In this document: positions 1 to 7,578 of the stretch, piece by piece | Position numbering within the stretch: the stretch's first letter is position 1 | How the letters are laid out: every line of letters starts with the position of its first letter | Assembly: GCF_003201815.1 (NCBI RefSeq) | Contig: NZ_QJKB01000004.1 | Coordinates: 248,001 to 312,000, forward strand | Origin: Undibacterium pigrum | Lineage (GTDB): Bacteria; Pseudomonadota; Gammaproteobacteria; Burkholderiales; Burkholderiaceae_D | DNA length: 64,000 nt | Direction of reading: 5' to 3' | Position numbers and translations under genes: made by a program | The notes under the pieces: generated by a model | Databases searched by the model: none | What the model was told of the DNA's origin: nothing | The model's input: the letters and a program-made list of their open reading frames with translations, nothing else

Positions 1-105
1 CGGTGCTTGATCATTGAGACTTTGGTATGATTTACAAAATGCGGCTAAAACGACAGCGCAAAATGCAGGGTTAGTCTCTGCGAACATATCATGTGCCAAA
101 ATCAT
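1..105 (-). CDS. ABC-3C middle component, N-terminal fragment (runs off left edge)
   Basis: Thirty-five codons are visible from an ATG at 105, running to the left edge. The start overlaps the stop of the upstream gene in an ATGA arrangement, so the two are probably translationally coupled. The peptide begins MILAHDMFAETNPAFCAVVL. The Asn-Pro-Ala-Phe-Cys stretch near the N-terminus resembles what I recall of proteins called three component ABC system middle component, which link an ABC ATPase to an effector in ABC-3C conflict systems. The rest of the gene and the expected ATPase gene lie outside the window. The family call rests on a short stretch plus the neighbour. Confidence 0.6.
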   Translation of the reverse strand, partial: MILAHDMFAETNPAFCAVVLAAFCKSYQSLNDQAP

Positions 106-1321
106 GAATTTTTACCTAACAAATTTTTAAAATTTGGATGCCATCCTACCTTTAAATTAATGGCGAGAACTTGATAACTTCCTCGAATGTAGTATGGGGA
201 GTTCCAGTTGTTCGCGAATGGCTGTACTTCTTTGTTAGCATGCTCATGTACCCAACGTAATAGCTCCAACCCGAGGCGACGTTTTTCATTTTCGTCACTG
301 TTTTCGCAATCCTCAATCATTCGAATATGTTTATCCGACCAAGTTTCTTCTAAAATCTGATCATATTTTTGTATTCGCATTCCCATATCCAATCGTTCAT
401 TCAACCACTTATGTCGTTGGGAGCGTGCACGCCATTCTTCTCTTATTGCATATTGAAGGTCACTTTTTTTTCCATTAACTAATTCAACTTGTTTAGCCAG
501 CATAGAGTCTGACTGATATTCGTTTGGTGGTATGGCCGTTTCGAAATCAGGTAGCAGTTCATCCCTTTCAATTTCGCCCGCGATTTCAGCTATTTTTGTT
601 TGAACCTCTATTTTATTAATGAATTTCTCGCGCTTCCCACATAAGCTAAATATCATTTGCAAATCCCACCACTCAAGCAATTTACGTGCAATTTGCTCAC
701 GCATTTCTGGAGGAAAGTTTATGAGTAATGCCGATATTTGATTTTCTATCTCACTAATTTTTTGTGTGCCGGCACGAATACTTGTTCGTTTTAGAATTAG
801 TTTCCGTTGATTTTCAGGTAAATTGAGGAACGTTTGACATTCTTGGAATCTATCTGCGTGCGGCAAAGGCCCTTTCTTACCAGATGACTCTGCATTTTTA
901 CGATCTGTGATAACTCTATTCGCCTCGTTAACAAGTGCGTCGTGTAGAGAGGTTCTATCTAGATTTTCATCAATCAATGCAGAAAGTAAAGAATCTTTGC
1001 CAAGTGGCGCAACAGAAACAAGTTGGAATTTCGTTTCTGTTATGACTAATCTTGGAAGAACGTCAATCCATACTTTTAATGTTTTCCAGAGTGCTTTGGA
1101 TTTTATTGTTACTGGATTCGGGGCCGTTGATATAGAGTGTTTTAATTGAGTGAGTAGAGACTGGCCATTTGTACGCACTTCTACATCATCCAATTGCTCT
1201 ATGCACACCGCAGCATCATCATGGGGTTGTTCTAGAAGGGCACGTAGTGCATAAAACGTTTGAAAGTAAAACCTAATGCAGCAGCTTCCGCGGAATGGTT
1301 CTGTGCGTTCGAATTCTTCAT
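102..1321 (-). CDS. ABC-3C effector with Cap4/DUF4297-like nuclease N-terminus, apparent frameshift
   Basis: The long frame runs from a GTG at 1208 to the stop at 102 (368 residues), but it stays open upstream to 1329. A better start is the ATG at 1321, preceded by AGGAG at 1326-1330 with 4-5 nt spacing. That ATG frame (MKNSNAQNHSAEAAALGF) stops at 1232. A -1 shift at the T-tract opposite 1268-1271 joins it to the long frame, restoring ...ALGFYFQTFYALRALLEQ. The joined N-terminus followed by CIEQLDDVEV and LLTQLKHS resembles Cap4/DUF4297 dsDNA nucleases (acidic residues, then a Q-x-K motif). The C-terminal half, starting around LLEWWDLQMIF, resembles the C-terminal domain of ABC-3C effectors. 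Presumed role: DNA-cleaving effector of an anti-phage or conflict system. The gene is AT-rich compared with the rest of the window, which suggests horizontal transfer. Function is inferred. The shift may be a true mutation, a sequencing error or recoding. Confidence 0.6.
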
Positions 1322-1331
1322 TTTTCTCCTA

Positions 1332-1726
1332 GGATGTGCTCTATAAGTGAATAAAGGTTTTTAAAATAAGTGCTACGTGCATTGTATTTTCTTATTATTA
1401 GTAAAAACTATCCTATCGCAGCATTCACTTTGAGGACACTCTGAATAATTCGTGCTTTAAAAAATTATCGCCAGTAGTCATGTCGAGCACGGAGAAGGAG
1501 TGCGCGCGCATTCAAAGATTTCTTGAATATATTCCCTCCGCGGGATCACATTATCCATCCTGCCTTGAGTGTGATTATATTGTCAAGTTTGTTCTGTGGT
1601 GATTTGACAAATATTAACTTCTAGCTATCCTCTACGCACTATTTTTGATCCCCGAAGGAATATAAGGAGGGCGAGGCCATATCGTCGATAACCTTTGATA
1701 AGCTTAGAGTTTTTCTTGTTTGCCGC
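1332..1726. other. AT-rich intergenic region, no gene seen
   Basis: This stretch separates the minus-strand conflict-system genes from the LysR gene. It must carry the promoter of the conflict operon, because AGGAG lies at its left end, but I cannot fix a convincing -10/-35 pair for that strand. On the plus strand TTGACA and TATCCT occur 16 nt apart near 1606-1633, followed by AAGGAGGG near 1665, but no ATG, GTG or TTG open frame of useful length follows. I see no tRNA-like or att-like sequence. Confidence 0.4.
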
Positions 1727-2602
1727 TTAACCGTTCTTTTTCCACGTAAAACACCCAACAATCGCATCAGCAACAGCCCTGACCCGCGCAGTGCGCGCAA
1801 GGTCACCATGCATCACCAGCCATACATCGTAGCTATCCTCCCTCTCTGGCCAAAGACGGGTGAGTAGTGGATCGTTCTCTGCAAGGTGGACAGCCAGTTC
1901 TGCTATGCCCATGCCTGCACGCGTGGCTTCCAGCATCATCATGGCGCTGCTGACTTCCATGGTGACGCGGGCGTTGGCGATGGGTAGGCCGCAGATTTTT
2001 TCTGCGTGGCGGGGGACTATGCGGTGTTGGTAGGTGATGATGTCGTGGCCGTCGAGGCCCTTGCTGTCTGCTGTTACTTCGTGTTTTTCCAGGTAGGATT
2101 TTGCTGCGAACAGGCCCAGCTTGCGTTTGGTCAGGTGGCGGGCTATGAGGTCGGGGTCGGTGGGCCTGACGAGGCGCACGGCTATGTCGGCTTCGCGCCG
2201 GGTGAGGTTGCTCAGTTGTGTTGCGGTGCTCAGCACGATGCGGATATCGGGGTGGGCGGCGTGCAGCTTTTTCATGGCGGGGATGACGAAGTGGCTGGCC
2301 ATGGTGTCTGACGTGGCTACGCGCACCACGCCTGAGAGGCGGTTATCTATCCCGGCGATTTCGCGTTGCAGTTTGTCGGAGGCTTTTTCCATCATCTCGG
2401 CGGCGGCCAGTGCATGCTCGCCTGCCGGTGTTGCCACATAGCCTGAAGGCGTGCGCAAGAACAGACGCGCATTCAAAGCCTGTTCCAGCGCAGCCAGCCG
2501 CCTGCCTGCGGTGGCCTGGTCGATATTGAGTGCCGCCGCTGCACTGCGCAGGGTGCCTGCTCTGTAAATCGCCAGAAAAATTCTTGTGTCGTCCCAATCC
2601 AT
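1727..2602 (-). CDS. LysR-family transcriptional regulator
   Basis: A 291-residue protein of normal LysR length. Residues 1-60 form the winged helix-turn-helix (MDWDDTRIFLAIYRAGTLRS, then a recognition helix around ATAGRRLAALEQAL). Residues 90-290 match the periplasmic-binding-protein-like effector domain that senses a small ligand in this family. The gene is divergent from the DHA2 efflux transporter that begins near 2840-2915, the usual layout for a LysR regulator and its target, so it probably controls that transporter. The inducer cannot be read from sequence. The intervening promoter region carries a 104-bp inverted-repeat element that may separate or replace the original operator. Confidence 0.9.
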   Translation of the reverse strand: MDWDDTRIFLAIYRAGTLRSAAAALNIDQATAGRRLAALEQALNARLFLRTPSGYVATPAGEHALAAAEMMEKASDKLQREIAGIDNRLSGVVRVATSDTMASHFVIPAMKKLHAAHPDIRIVLSTATQLSNLTRREADIAVRLVRPTDPDLIARHLTKRKLGLFAAKSYLEKHEVTADSKGLDGHDIITYQHRIVPRHAEKICGLPIANARVTMEVSSAMMMLEATRAGMGIAELAVHLAENDPLLTRLWPEREDSYDVWLVMHGDLARTARVRAVADAIVGCFTWKKNG

Positions 2603-2636
2603 GATTTATGAAGCCACTCCAGTGTTCACATTTGGT

Positions 2637-2740
2637 CAGGACTTACGCAAAATTGTCCCAGCAAGGCGCCAGCAACGACGACAGTACTTTAGTACGGCTA
2701 GGCGCTGCAACGCAGCTGGGGCGGTTTTGCGTAAGTCCTG
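2637..2740. repeat. MITE-like 104-bp inverted-repeat element
   Basis: Two perfect 16-bp arms, CAGGACTTACGCAAAA at 2637-2652 and its reverse complement at 2725-2740, enclose further symmetric blocks: CCCAGC at 2657-2662 against GCTGGG at 2715-2720, and GTAC against GTAC around a TTTA tip at 2684-2695. The whole can fold as one long hairpin. It contains no gene. Its terminal symmetry and location between two divergent genes fit a miniature inverted-repeat transposable element or REP-like unit. I cannot see a clear target-site duplication, and copy number elsewhere is unknown. Confidence 0.7.
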
Positions 2741-2839
2741 TAGTGATGCATTTTTGCATCAGACTGCTTATCTTATGCGTATTTACTGCATCACACAAGG
2801 CAACTACCATGTTCCCAGGTTTATCGAAAAGGGATTCTC

Positions 2840-4330
2840 ATGAGCAGGCTAAGTGGTGGGCAGGGTGGTATCAATCTGGTGCATGAATGCAAGACATTGG
2901 AGGGGGCCGTAGCAGTGACAGGCAGCCCGCGCCTGGGCAGGCTGGATGAGGCCTTGATCTTGCTGACACTGGCGCTGGGTTTCATGATGGCGATGGTGGA
3001 TGTGACTTCGGTCAATATCGCATTGCCTGCGATTGCCAGCAATTTTTCTTTGCCACTGAGTCGCCTGGTGTGGGTAGTGGATGCTTATACCCTGAGTTTT
3101 GCTTCGCTCTTGCTTATTGGTGGTGCCCTGGCCGAGAGATGGGGCGCAAAGACGACTTACCAGGCTGGTTTGCTGATCTTTATCATGGCTTCGCTGTTGT
3201 GCGGCATGGCTGACAGCGGTACTTTGCTGATCATTGCGCGGTTATTGCAGGGCCTCGGGGCTGCCTTGTTCATGCCTGCCTCATTGAGCCTCATGAGCCA
3301 TGTTTTCCAGGAGCAGAAGCAGCGTACAAAAATGCTGAGCATATGGTCGGCCCTGGTTGGTGTTGCCAGCGGCAGTGGCCCGTTGATAGGTGGCATGCTG
3401 GTGCAGCAGTTTGGCTGGCGCAGTATCTTCATGGTGAATATCCCGCTGGGGATATTGGGCGTGTTGATGGTAAAGAAACTGATACCCAAAGCACCTGCAC
3501 ACCCGAGACCGCTGTCCCTGTTCAGCCATGCATTGCTGGTCTTTGCGCTGGTTAGCCTGACTTTCATCCTGATCGAAGGCCCTGCTTATGGTTGGCAATC
3601 TGCACTCGTCCTGTGGCTGCTGGCTTGCATGTTCATCAGTGCGCTGGCGCTAATAGTGCAAGAACTGCGTGGCACTCATCCCTTGCTACCACGTGCGCTG
3701 TTTGCCAGTGCGACCTTTTCGGCTGCGAGCGGTATAGGTTTCCTGATCAGTTTTTCTACCTTTGCACAAATTTTTTTGCTGGGGATTTTCTTTCAGGATG
3801 CATTGCACATCACGGCCAGCCAGACTGGTTTGCAAATGCTGCCTATGATGTTTTCTTTCATGGTGGGTAATCTCTTGTCGGGCCAGGTTTCTGCACGGGT
3901 GGGCACGCGTTACCCGTTGTTGTTTGGCACTGCCATCGCAGCCCTGATGGCTTTGTGCATATTGCTCACTACACTGAGCTGCGATATGGCATCTGCCTTG
4001 ATGATGCAGTTGCTTACCCTGTGTGTCATTGTCATGAATGTCTCGGTGGGTGTGGCTTTGCCCGCAATGACTGCCACCGTGTTGCAAGTATGTGGAGCAC
4101 GCTACGCTGGCAGCGCGTCTGCCGCTGTCAATGCCAGCCGCCAGATTGGCGCACTGGTTGGCGTGGCCATCATGGGCGGGATTTTTCATGCGACAGCAGA
4201 CTGGTCATGGCGCATGCCTGCGGCTTTTGCGGTGCTGTTGGGAAGTTATACTGTCGCCAGCGTGCTTGCTTATCTTTACATACCCAGGAAAGTTGTTGCA
4301 AGTGCGGGCCATAATCACGCAGGAGAATAG
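2840..4330 (+). CDS. DHA2-family (EmrB/QacA-type) MFS efflux transporter
   Basis: An inner-membrane protein of about 496 residues with a segment pattern typical of the 14-helix DHA2 drug:proton antiporters. TM1 carries MMAMVDVTSVNIALPAIASN, matching the family D-x-T-[IV]-V-N-[VI]-A-L-P signature. The motif A loop lies around LAERWGAKTTYQAGLL, and GSGPLIGGML matches the antiporter motif C region. Two starts are possible: ATG at 2840 with weak AAGGG upstream, or GTG at 2915 with strong GGAGGGGG eight bases upstream. The latter gives a shorter N-terminus before TM1 and may be the true start. No membrane-fusion partner (EmrA) gene is adjacent. Likely regulated by the divergent LysR protein. Substrate unknown. 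Confidence 0.9.
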   Translation: MSRLSGGQGGINLVHECKTLEGAVAVTGSPRLGRLDEALILLTLALGFMMAMVDVTSVNIALPAIASNFSLPLSRLVWVVDAYTLSFASLLLIGGALAERWGAKTTYQAGLLIFIMASLLCGMADSGTLLIIARLLQGLGAALFMPASLSLMSHVFQEQKQRTKMLSIWSALVGVASGSGPLIGGMLVQQFGWRSIFMVNIPLGILGVLMVKKLIPKAPAHPRPLSLFSHALLVFALVSLTFILIEGPAYGWQSALVLWLLACMFISALALIVQELRGTHPLLPRALFASATFSAASGIGFLISFSTFAQIFLLGIFFQDALHITASQTGLQMLPMMFSFMVGNLLSGQVSARVGTRYPLLFGTAIAALMALCILLTTLSCDMASALMMQLLTLCVIVMNVSVGVALPAMTATVLQVCGARYAGSASAAVNASRQIGALVGVAIMGGIFHATADWSWRMPAAFAVLLGSYTVASVLAYLYIPRKVVASAGHNHAGE

Positions 4331-4411
4331 TAAAATCTGCTGGTTTAGAATAATAGAGAGGATGCCCAGATCGTGCAATCACGACGGGATAATTACTGTG
4401 AGTACCTGCTT

Positions 4412-4678
4412 ATGAAAATTAAAGATTTTTTAGGGGTGGCGTTTTGTTCCACGGGCATAATTATTGGCGTCATTGGCTATCGCTTATTGGGCTTGCAATG
4501 GTACTTTGGTGCTTGTGCTTTGATTGTGACAGGCACTCTATTCATCTATAGCGCTGAACGAGACCGTAAATTGCGAAAAGCATTGGAAGATGTGCCTGGT
4601 GACTGGGGCGACAGACATTATATCTCTGGAGCCAGTTCTGCCAGTGATGCTCTGGATAGTCTGGACTTTGACGATTGA
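4412..4678 (+). CDS. Small two-helix membrane protein of unknown function
   Basis: From ATG 4412 the product is 88 residues. Two hydrophobic segments at about residues 5-25 (FLGVAFCSTGIIIGVIGYRL) and 30-50 are followed by a charged, acidic tail rich in Ser and Asp (ending LDSLDFDD). The frame remains open upstream to 4373, but the extra residues are not hydrophobic or conserved-looking, so the internal ATG is preferred. It lies about 80 bases after the efflux gene on the same strand and might be co-transcribed. I do not recognise the family. Confidence 0.55.
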   Translation: MKIKDFLGVAFCSTGIIIGVIGYRLLGLQWYFGACALIVTGTLFIYSAERDRKLRKALEDVPGDWGDRHYISGASSASDALDSLDFDD

Positions 4679-4869
4679 GGCGCATAGCTAACAAAGCTAT
4701 TTGTGTCCGGATAAAATTTGCACCTTGTGACTAAGTCAGCGTTGTGAATTAAAAAATCAGATGTTACCCCCCCCAGTAATAGCGGCTGCAGCCGCGAATC
4801 GTCGCTATGAGTATGTAGGCAATTGTTCGCGGCTAATGTCGGCCTTACAGCAAAAGATAGTTTGCGCTT

Positions 4870-5784
4870 CTAATTATTCGGCAAGTCCTTAAACTTTTCA
4901 TCCAGCATATCAATCAAACTGCGCACCGCTGGTCTTATCCATCGCCTTGATGGAAACACCAGGTGGACGATGCCGTGTTTCAGTGTCCAGTAGGGGATGA
5001 GCTGTACCAGACGGCCATCCTTTAATTCTTCTTCCATCATCATCACAGGCAGCGTCACGACGCCTGCGCCAGCGATGGCAGCCTGGCGTAGTGCGGTCAT
5101 GTCGTCGCTGATCATGCGTGGGGTGTGGCGCATGGTCAGTAGTTCGCCTTGTTCGCCTACCAGTTGCCAAAGGTATTCTTCACGGGCGGGGCCTAGGTCC
5201 AGGCTGGGGTAGTTGGCCAGGTCTGCGGGTTGTTGTGGCGTGCCCAGCTTCTCCAGCAGGGCGGGGCTGGCGGCCAGGCACCAGCAGCGGGTGCCTAATA
5301 CCTTGACGACCAGTTCGCTGTCTTCCAGCGGTGGCGGGCGCACGCGTATGGCGAGATCAAAACCTTCTGCAATGACATCGACGCGACGGTTACTGGCTTC
5401 GAGTTGCAGGGTCACGCGTGGGTGGCTGACCATGTACTCGGCCAGGATAGTGCCAACCTGGGCGTGCAGCATGGCGATGGGGCAGCTCAGGCGTATGACC
5501 CCTTGCGGTTCTGCCTTGTCCTGGTCTATGGCTTCTTGCGCTGCGCTGGCTTCGGCCAGCATGGCCTTGCAATGGCTGTAGTAAGTCTGGCCTATCTCGG
5601 TCACAGAAAAGCTGCGGGATGAACGCTGTATCAGGCGCACGCCCAGGCGTTCTTCCAGCTCTGCGATGCGGCGGCTGAGCTTGGACTTGGGTATGCCTAT
5701 GGCACGCCCGGCGGGGGCGAAGCCGCGATGGTCTACCACCTGGGCAAAGTAGTAGAGGTCATTCAAGTCTGGTGGCGTGGACAT
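4870..5784 (-). CDS. LysR-family transcriptional regulator (of the pirin/hydrolase operon)
   Basis: A 304-residue protein. The N-terminal helix-turn-helix spans about residues 5-65 (LYYFAQVVDHRGFAPAGRAI, then KSKLSRRIAELEERLGVRL). The substrate-binding-like domain extends to residue 295. It belongs to the CrgA/AaeR-like LysR branch by its N-terminal pattern. It is divergent from the pirin gene at 5926 with 141 bases between them. A perfect CGTTCTA-AAAA-TAGAACG dyad lies in that gap, next to the regulator's own start, which fits autoregulation and activation of the pirin-cysteine hydrolase pair. In many Proteobacteria a LysR regulator sits beside pirin and YcaC-like genes. Confidence 0.9.
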   Translation of the reverse strand: MSTPPDLNDLYYFAQVVDHRGFAPAGRAIGIPKSKLSRRIAELEERLGVRLIQRSSRSFSVTEIGQTYYSHCKAMLAEASAAQEAIDQDKAEPQGVIRLSCPIAMLHAQVGTILAEYMVSHPRVTLQLEASNRRVDVIAEGFDLAIRVRPPPLEDSELVVKVLGTRCWCLAASPALLEKLGTPQQPADLANYPSLDLGPAREEYLWQLVGEQGELLTMRHTPRMISDDMTALRQAAIAGAGVVTLPVMMMEEELKDGRLVQLIPYWTLKHGIVHLVFPSRRWIRPAVRSLIDMLDEKFKDLPNN

Positions 5785-5812
5785 CTTTCTTCCTGGTTAT
5801 TATGCATAACAT

Positions 5813-5830
5813 CGTTCTAAAAATAGAACG
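5813..5830. promoter_or_regulatory. Candidate LysR operator dyad
   Basis: CGTTCTA at 5813-5819 and TAGAACG at 5824-5830 form a perfect 7-bp inverted repeat with an AAAA spacer, flanked by looser GCAT/ATGC symmetry. It lies 29 bases upstream of the LysR start and about 100 bases upstream of the divergent pirin gene. Position and symmetry fit a LysR-type regulatory site. Assignment is by location only. Confidence 0.6.
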
Positions 5831-5925
5831 TTGCATCATATTTTCACCTACTACCGCCATTCTTCGCAAGAAATTAAACTTCTTTCCATCGACACCAAGC
5901 GTGTCCAACCAGCAAGGACAAGATC

Positions 5926-6798
5926 ATGAAACAAGTTTTAGGTATCTACGGTACTAGCGGCCAACACTGGGTTGGTGATGGTTTTCCGGTGCGGACTTTG
6001 TTTTCCAATGCCAGTCTGGGGCAGCACATCAGCCCGTTTTTGATGCTGGATTACGCTGGTCCTGCACAATTCGCTCCGATGACGGGCGAACGTCAGCGCG
6101 GTGTTGGCAGCCACCCTCACCGTGGTTTTGAGACAGTGACCATTGTTTATCAGGGTGAAGTCGAGCACCGCGATTCAAGCGGGGCAGGCGGCACCATAGG
6201 CCCAGGTGATGTGCAGTGGATGACGGCAGGCGCAGGAATCTTGCATGACGAGTTTCATTCAGAAGCATTCAGCCGCACAGGCGGCACGCTGGAGATGGTG
6301 CAACTGTGGGTCAACCTGCCAGCACGCGACAAGATGACTACGCCAGGTTATCAGGGCATTTTGAACAGGGATATCCCTGTAGTGGACTTGCCAGGCGATG
6401 CAGGGTGCCTGCGGGTGATTGCCGGTAGCTATGCCGCTAATAATGGGCCTGCACATACGCACACGCCTATGGATGTTTGGGATATGCGGCTGAACCAGGG
6501 CAGGGCCACGCCCCTGAATTTGCAGGCGGGTCGCACAGCCATGCTGGTGGTCTTGCAAGGCACAGTCAGGGTGAATGGTCAGCAGGTGGCCGGGCCTGCG
6601 CAGATGGTCTTGCTGGACAAGGGTGGTGAACATGTGCTGTTACAGCCTGAATCAGATGCGCATGTGCTGCTCTTGAGTGGTGAGCCTATTGATGAACCAG
6701 TAGTGGCGCATGGCCCATTTGTGATGAATACAACTGCCGAGATAGACCAGGCTTTTACGGATTTCAGAAGCGGCCAGTTCGGCAGGATTGCGCAATAA
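5926..6798 (+). CDS. Pirin family cupin protein
   Basis: A 290-residue bicupin protein. The N-terminal pirin domain (about 20-125) shows the metal-binding cupin motif: GSHPHRGFETVTIVYQGEVE followed by a downstream HDEFHSE stretch, supplying the His and Glu ligands seen in pirins and in the quercetin 2,3-dioxygenase YhhW. The C-terminal domain covers about 170-280. Bacterial pirins are cytoplasmic; proposed activities include quercetinase and redox-linked partner binding. The next gene begins 49 bases later and encodes an isochorismatase-like hydrolase, so the two likely form a small detoxification operon controlled by the divergent LysR regulator. Confidence 0.9.
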   Translation: MKQVLGIYGTSGQHWVGDGFPVRTLFSNASLGQHISPFLMLDYAGPAQFAPMTGERQRGVGSHPHRGFETVTIVYQGEVEHRDSSGAGGTIGPGDVQWMTAGAGILHDEFHSEAFSRTGGTLEMVQLWVNLPARDKMTTPGYQGILNRDIPVVDLPGDAGCLRVIAGSYAANNGPAHTHTPMDVWDMRLNQGRATPLNLQAGRTAMLVVLQGTVRVNGQQVAGPAQMVLLDKGGEHVLLQPESDAHVLLLSGEPIDEPVVAHGPFVMNTTAEIDQAFTDFRSGQFGRIAQ

Positions 6799-6847
6799 AA
6801 AATTTTTGTACTTGGGCAGACCTGCCCACTTTTTTGAGGAAGATGAA

Positions 6848-7489
6848 ATGAGTAAAGAAATTAGAAGCGATCTCTACAAACGTTTGAATAAAGATGATGC
6901 AGTGGTGCTGCTGGTGGATCACCAGACTGGTTTACTGTCGCTGGTGCGCGATATCCAGCCTGACCAGTTCAAGAACAATGTGCTGGCGCTGGCCGATGTG
7001 GCGAAGTATTTTAATTTGCCGACGATATTGACCACGAGTTTTGAAGATGGCCCGAATGGCCCGCTGGTGCCAGAACTGCGTGAGATTTTCCCGGACGCGC
7101 CTTTCATCGCCCGTCCAGGGCAGATCAATGCCTGGGACAATGAAGAGTTTGTGGCCGCTGTCAAGGCAACAGGCCGCAAACAGATCATCATCGCCGGTGT
7201 CGTGACGGAGGTGTGTGTGGCTTTCCCTGCCTTGTCGGCCCTGGGTGAGGGTTACGAAGTGTTTGTGGTGACGGATGCCTCAGGTACTTTCAACGATATC
7301 ACCCGCAACTCTGCCCTGCAACGCATGCAGGCAGCAGGTGCGCAGTTGACGAGCTGGTTTGCGGTTGCCGGTGAATTGCACCGTGACTGGAGGAATGATG
7401 TGATCGGTCTGGGTACACTGTTCTCGAATCATATTCCTGATTACCGGAATCTGATCAATAGTTATATCAGGGCGAGTGCCAGCAAATAA
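6848..7489 (+). CDS. Isochorismatase-like cysteine hydrolase (YcaC type)
   Basis: Start chosen at ATG 6848, which has GAGGA at 6836-6840 with 7-nt spacing; the frame is open further upstream into the pirin gene end. The product is 213 residues. The cysteine hydrolase triad is visible: Asp in AVVLLVDHQTGLL, a Lys in the middle (KQIIIAGVVTEVC region), and the nucleophile Cys in VTEVCVAFPAL, which also shows the usual cis-peptide neighbourhood of the family. Members hydrolyse small amide or vinyl-ether compounds; the substrate here is unknown. Probably co-transcribed with pirin. Confidence 0.88.
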   Translation: MSKEIRSDLYKRLNKDDAVVLLVDHQTGLLSLVRDIQPDQFKNNVLALADVAKYFNLPTILTTSFEDGPNGPLVPELREIFPDAPFIARPGQINAWDNEEFVAAVKATGRKQIIIAGVVTEVCVAFPALSALGEGYEVFVVTDASGTFNDITRNSALQRMQAAGAQLTSWFAVAGELHRDWRNDVIGLGTLFSNHIPDYRNLINSYIRASASK

Positions 7490-7521
7490 GGTTTTGAAAC
7501 ATTAAATCTGCTTGCATGAAC

Positions 7522-7551
7522 ATCAAGGGCTTCCGCAGGGAGGCCCTTGAT
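7522..7551. terminator. Hairpin between convergent genes
   Basis: ATCAAGGGC at 7522-7530 pairs with GCCCTTGAT at 7543-7551 around a 12-nt loop. It lies between the convergent hydrolase (ends 7489) and HD-GYP gene (ends 7579). No strong T-run follows on either strand, so termination efficiency is uncertain. Confidence 0.5.
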
Positions 7552-7578
7552 CAAAGAAAATGCATGCGAAACCTAAAA

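Noticed and set aside
1268..1271. Programmed -1 frameshifting in the effector gene
   Set aside because: The tract lacks a canonical slippery heptamer and no clear stimulatory stem was found, so mutation or sequence error is preferred.
1606..1730. TTGACA-16-TATCCT followed by AAGGAGGG on the plus strand, suggesting a small gene
   Set aside because: No ATG, GTG or TTG start at a workable spacing opens a usable frame, and the LysR gene occupies the opposite strand just beyond.
4767..4774. C8 homopolymer as a possible phase-variation tract
   Set aside because: It is intergenic, about 95 bases past the LysR stop, and no frame crosses it.
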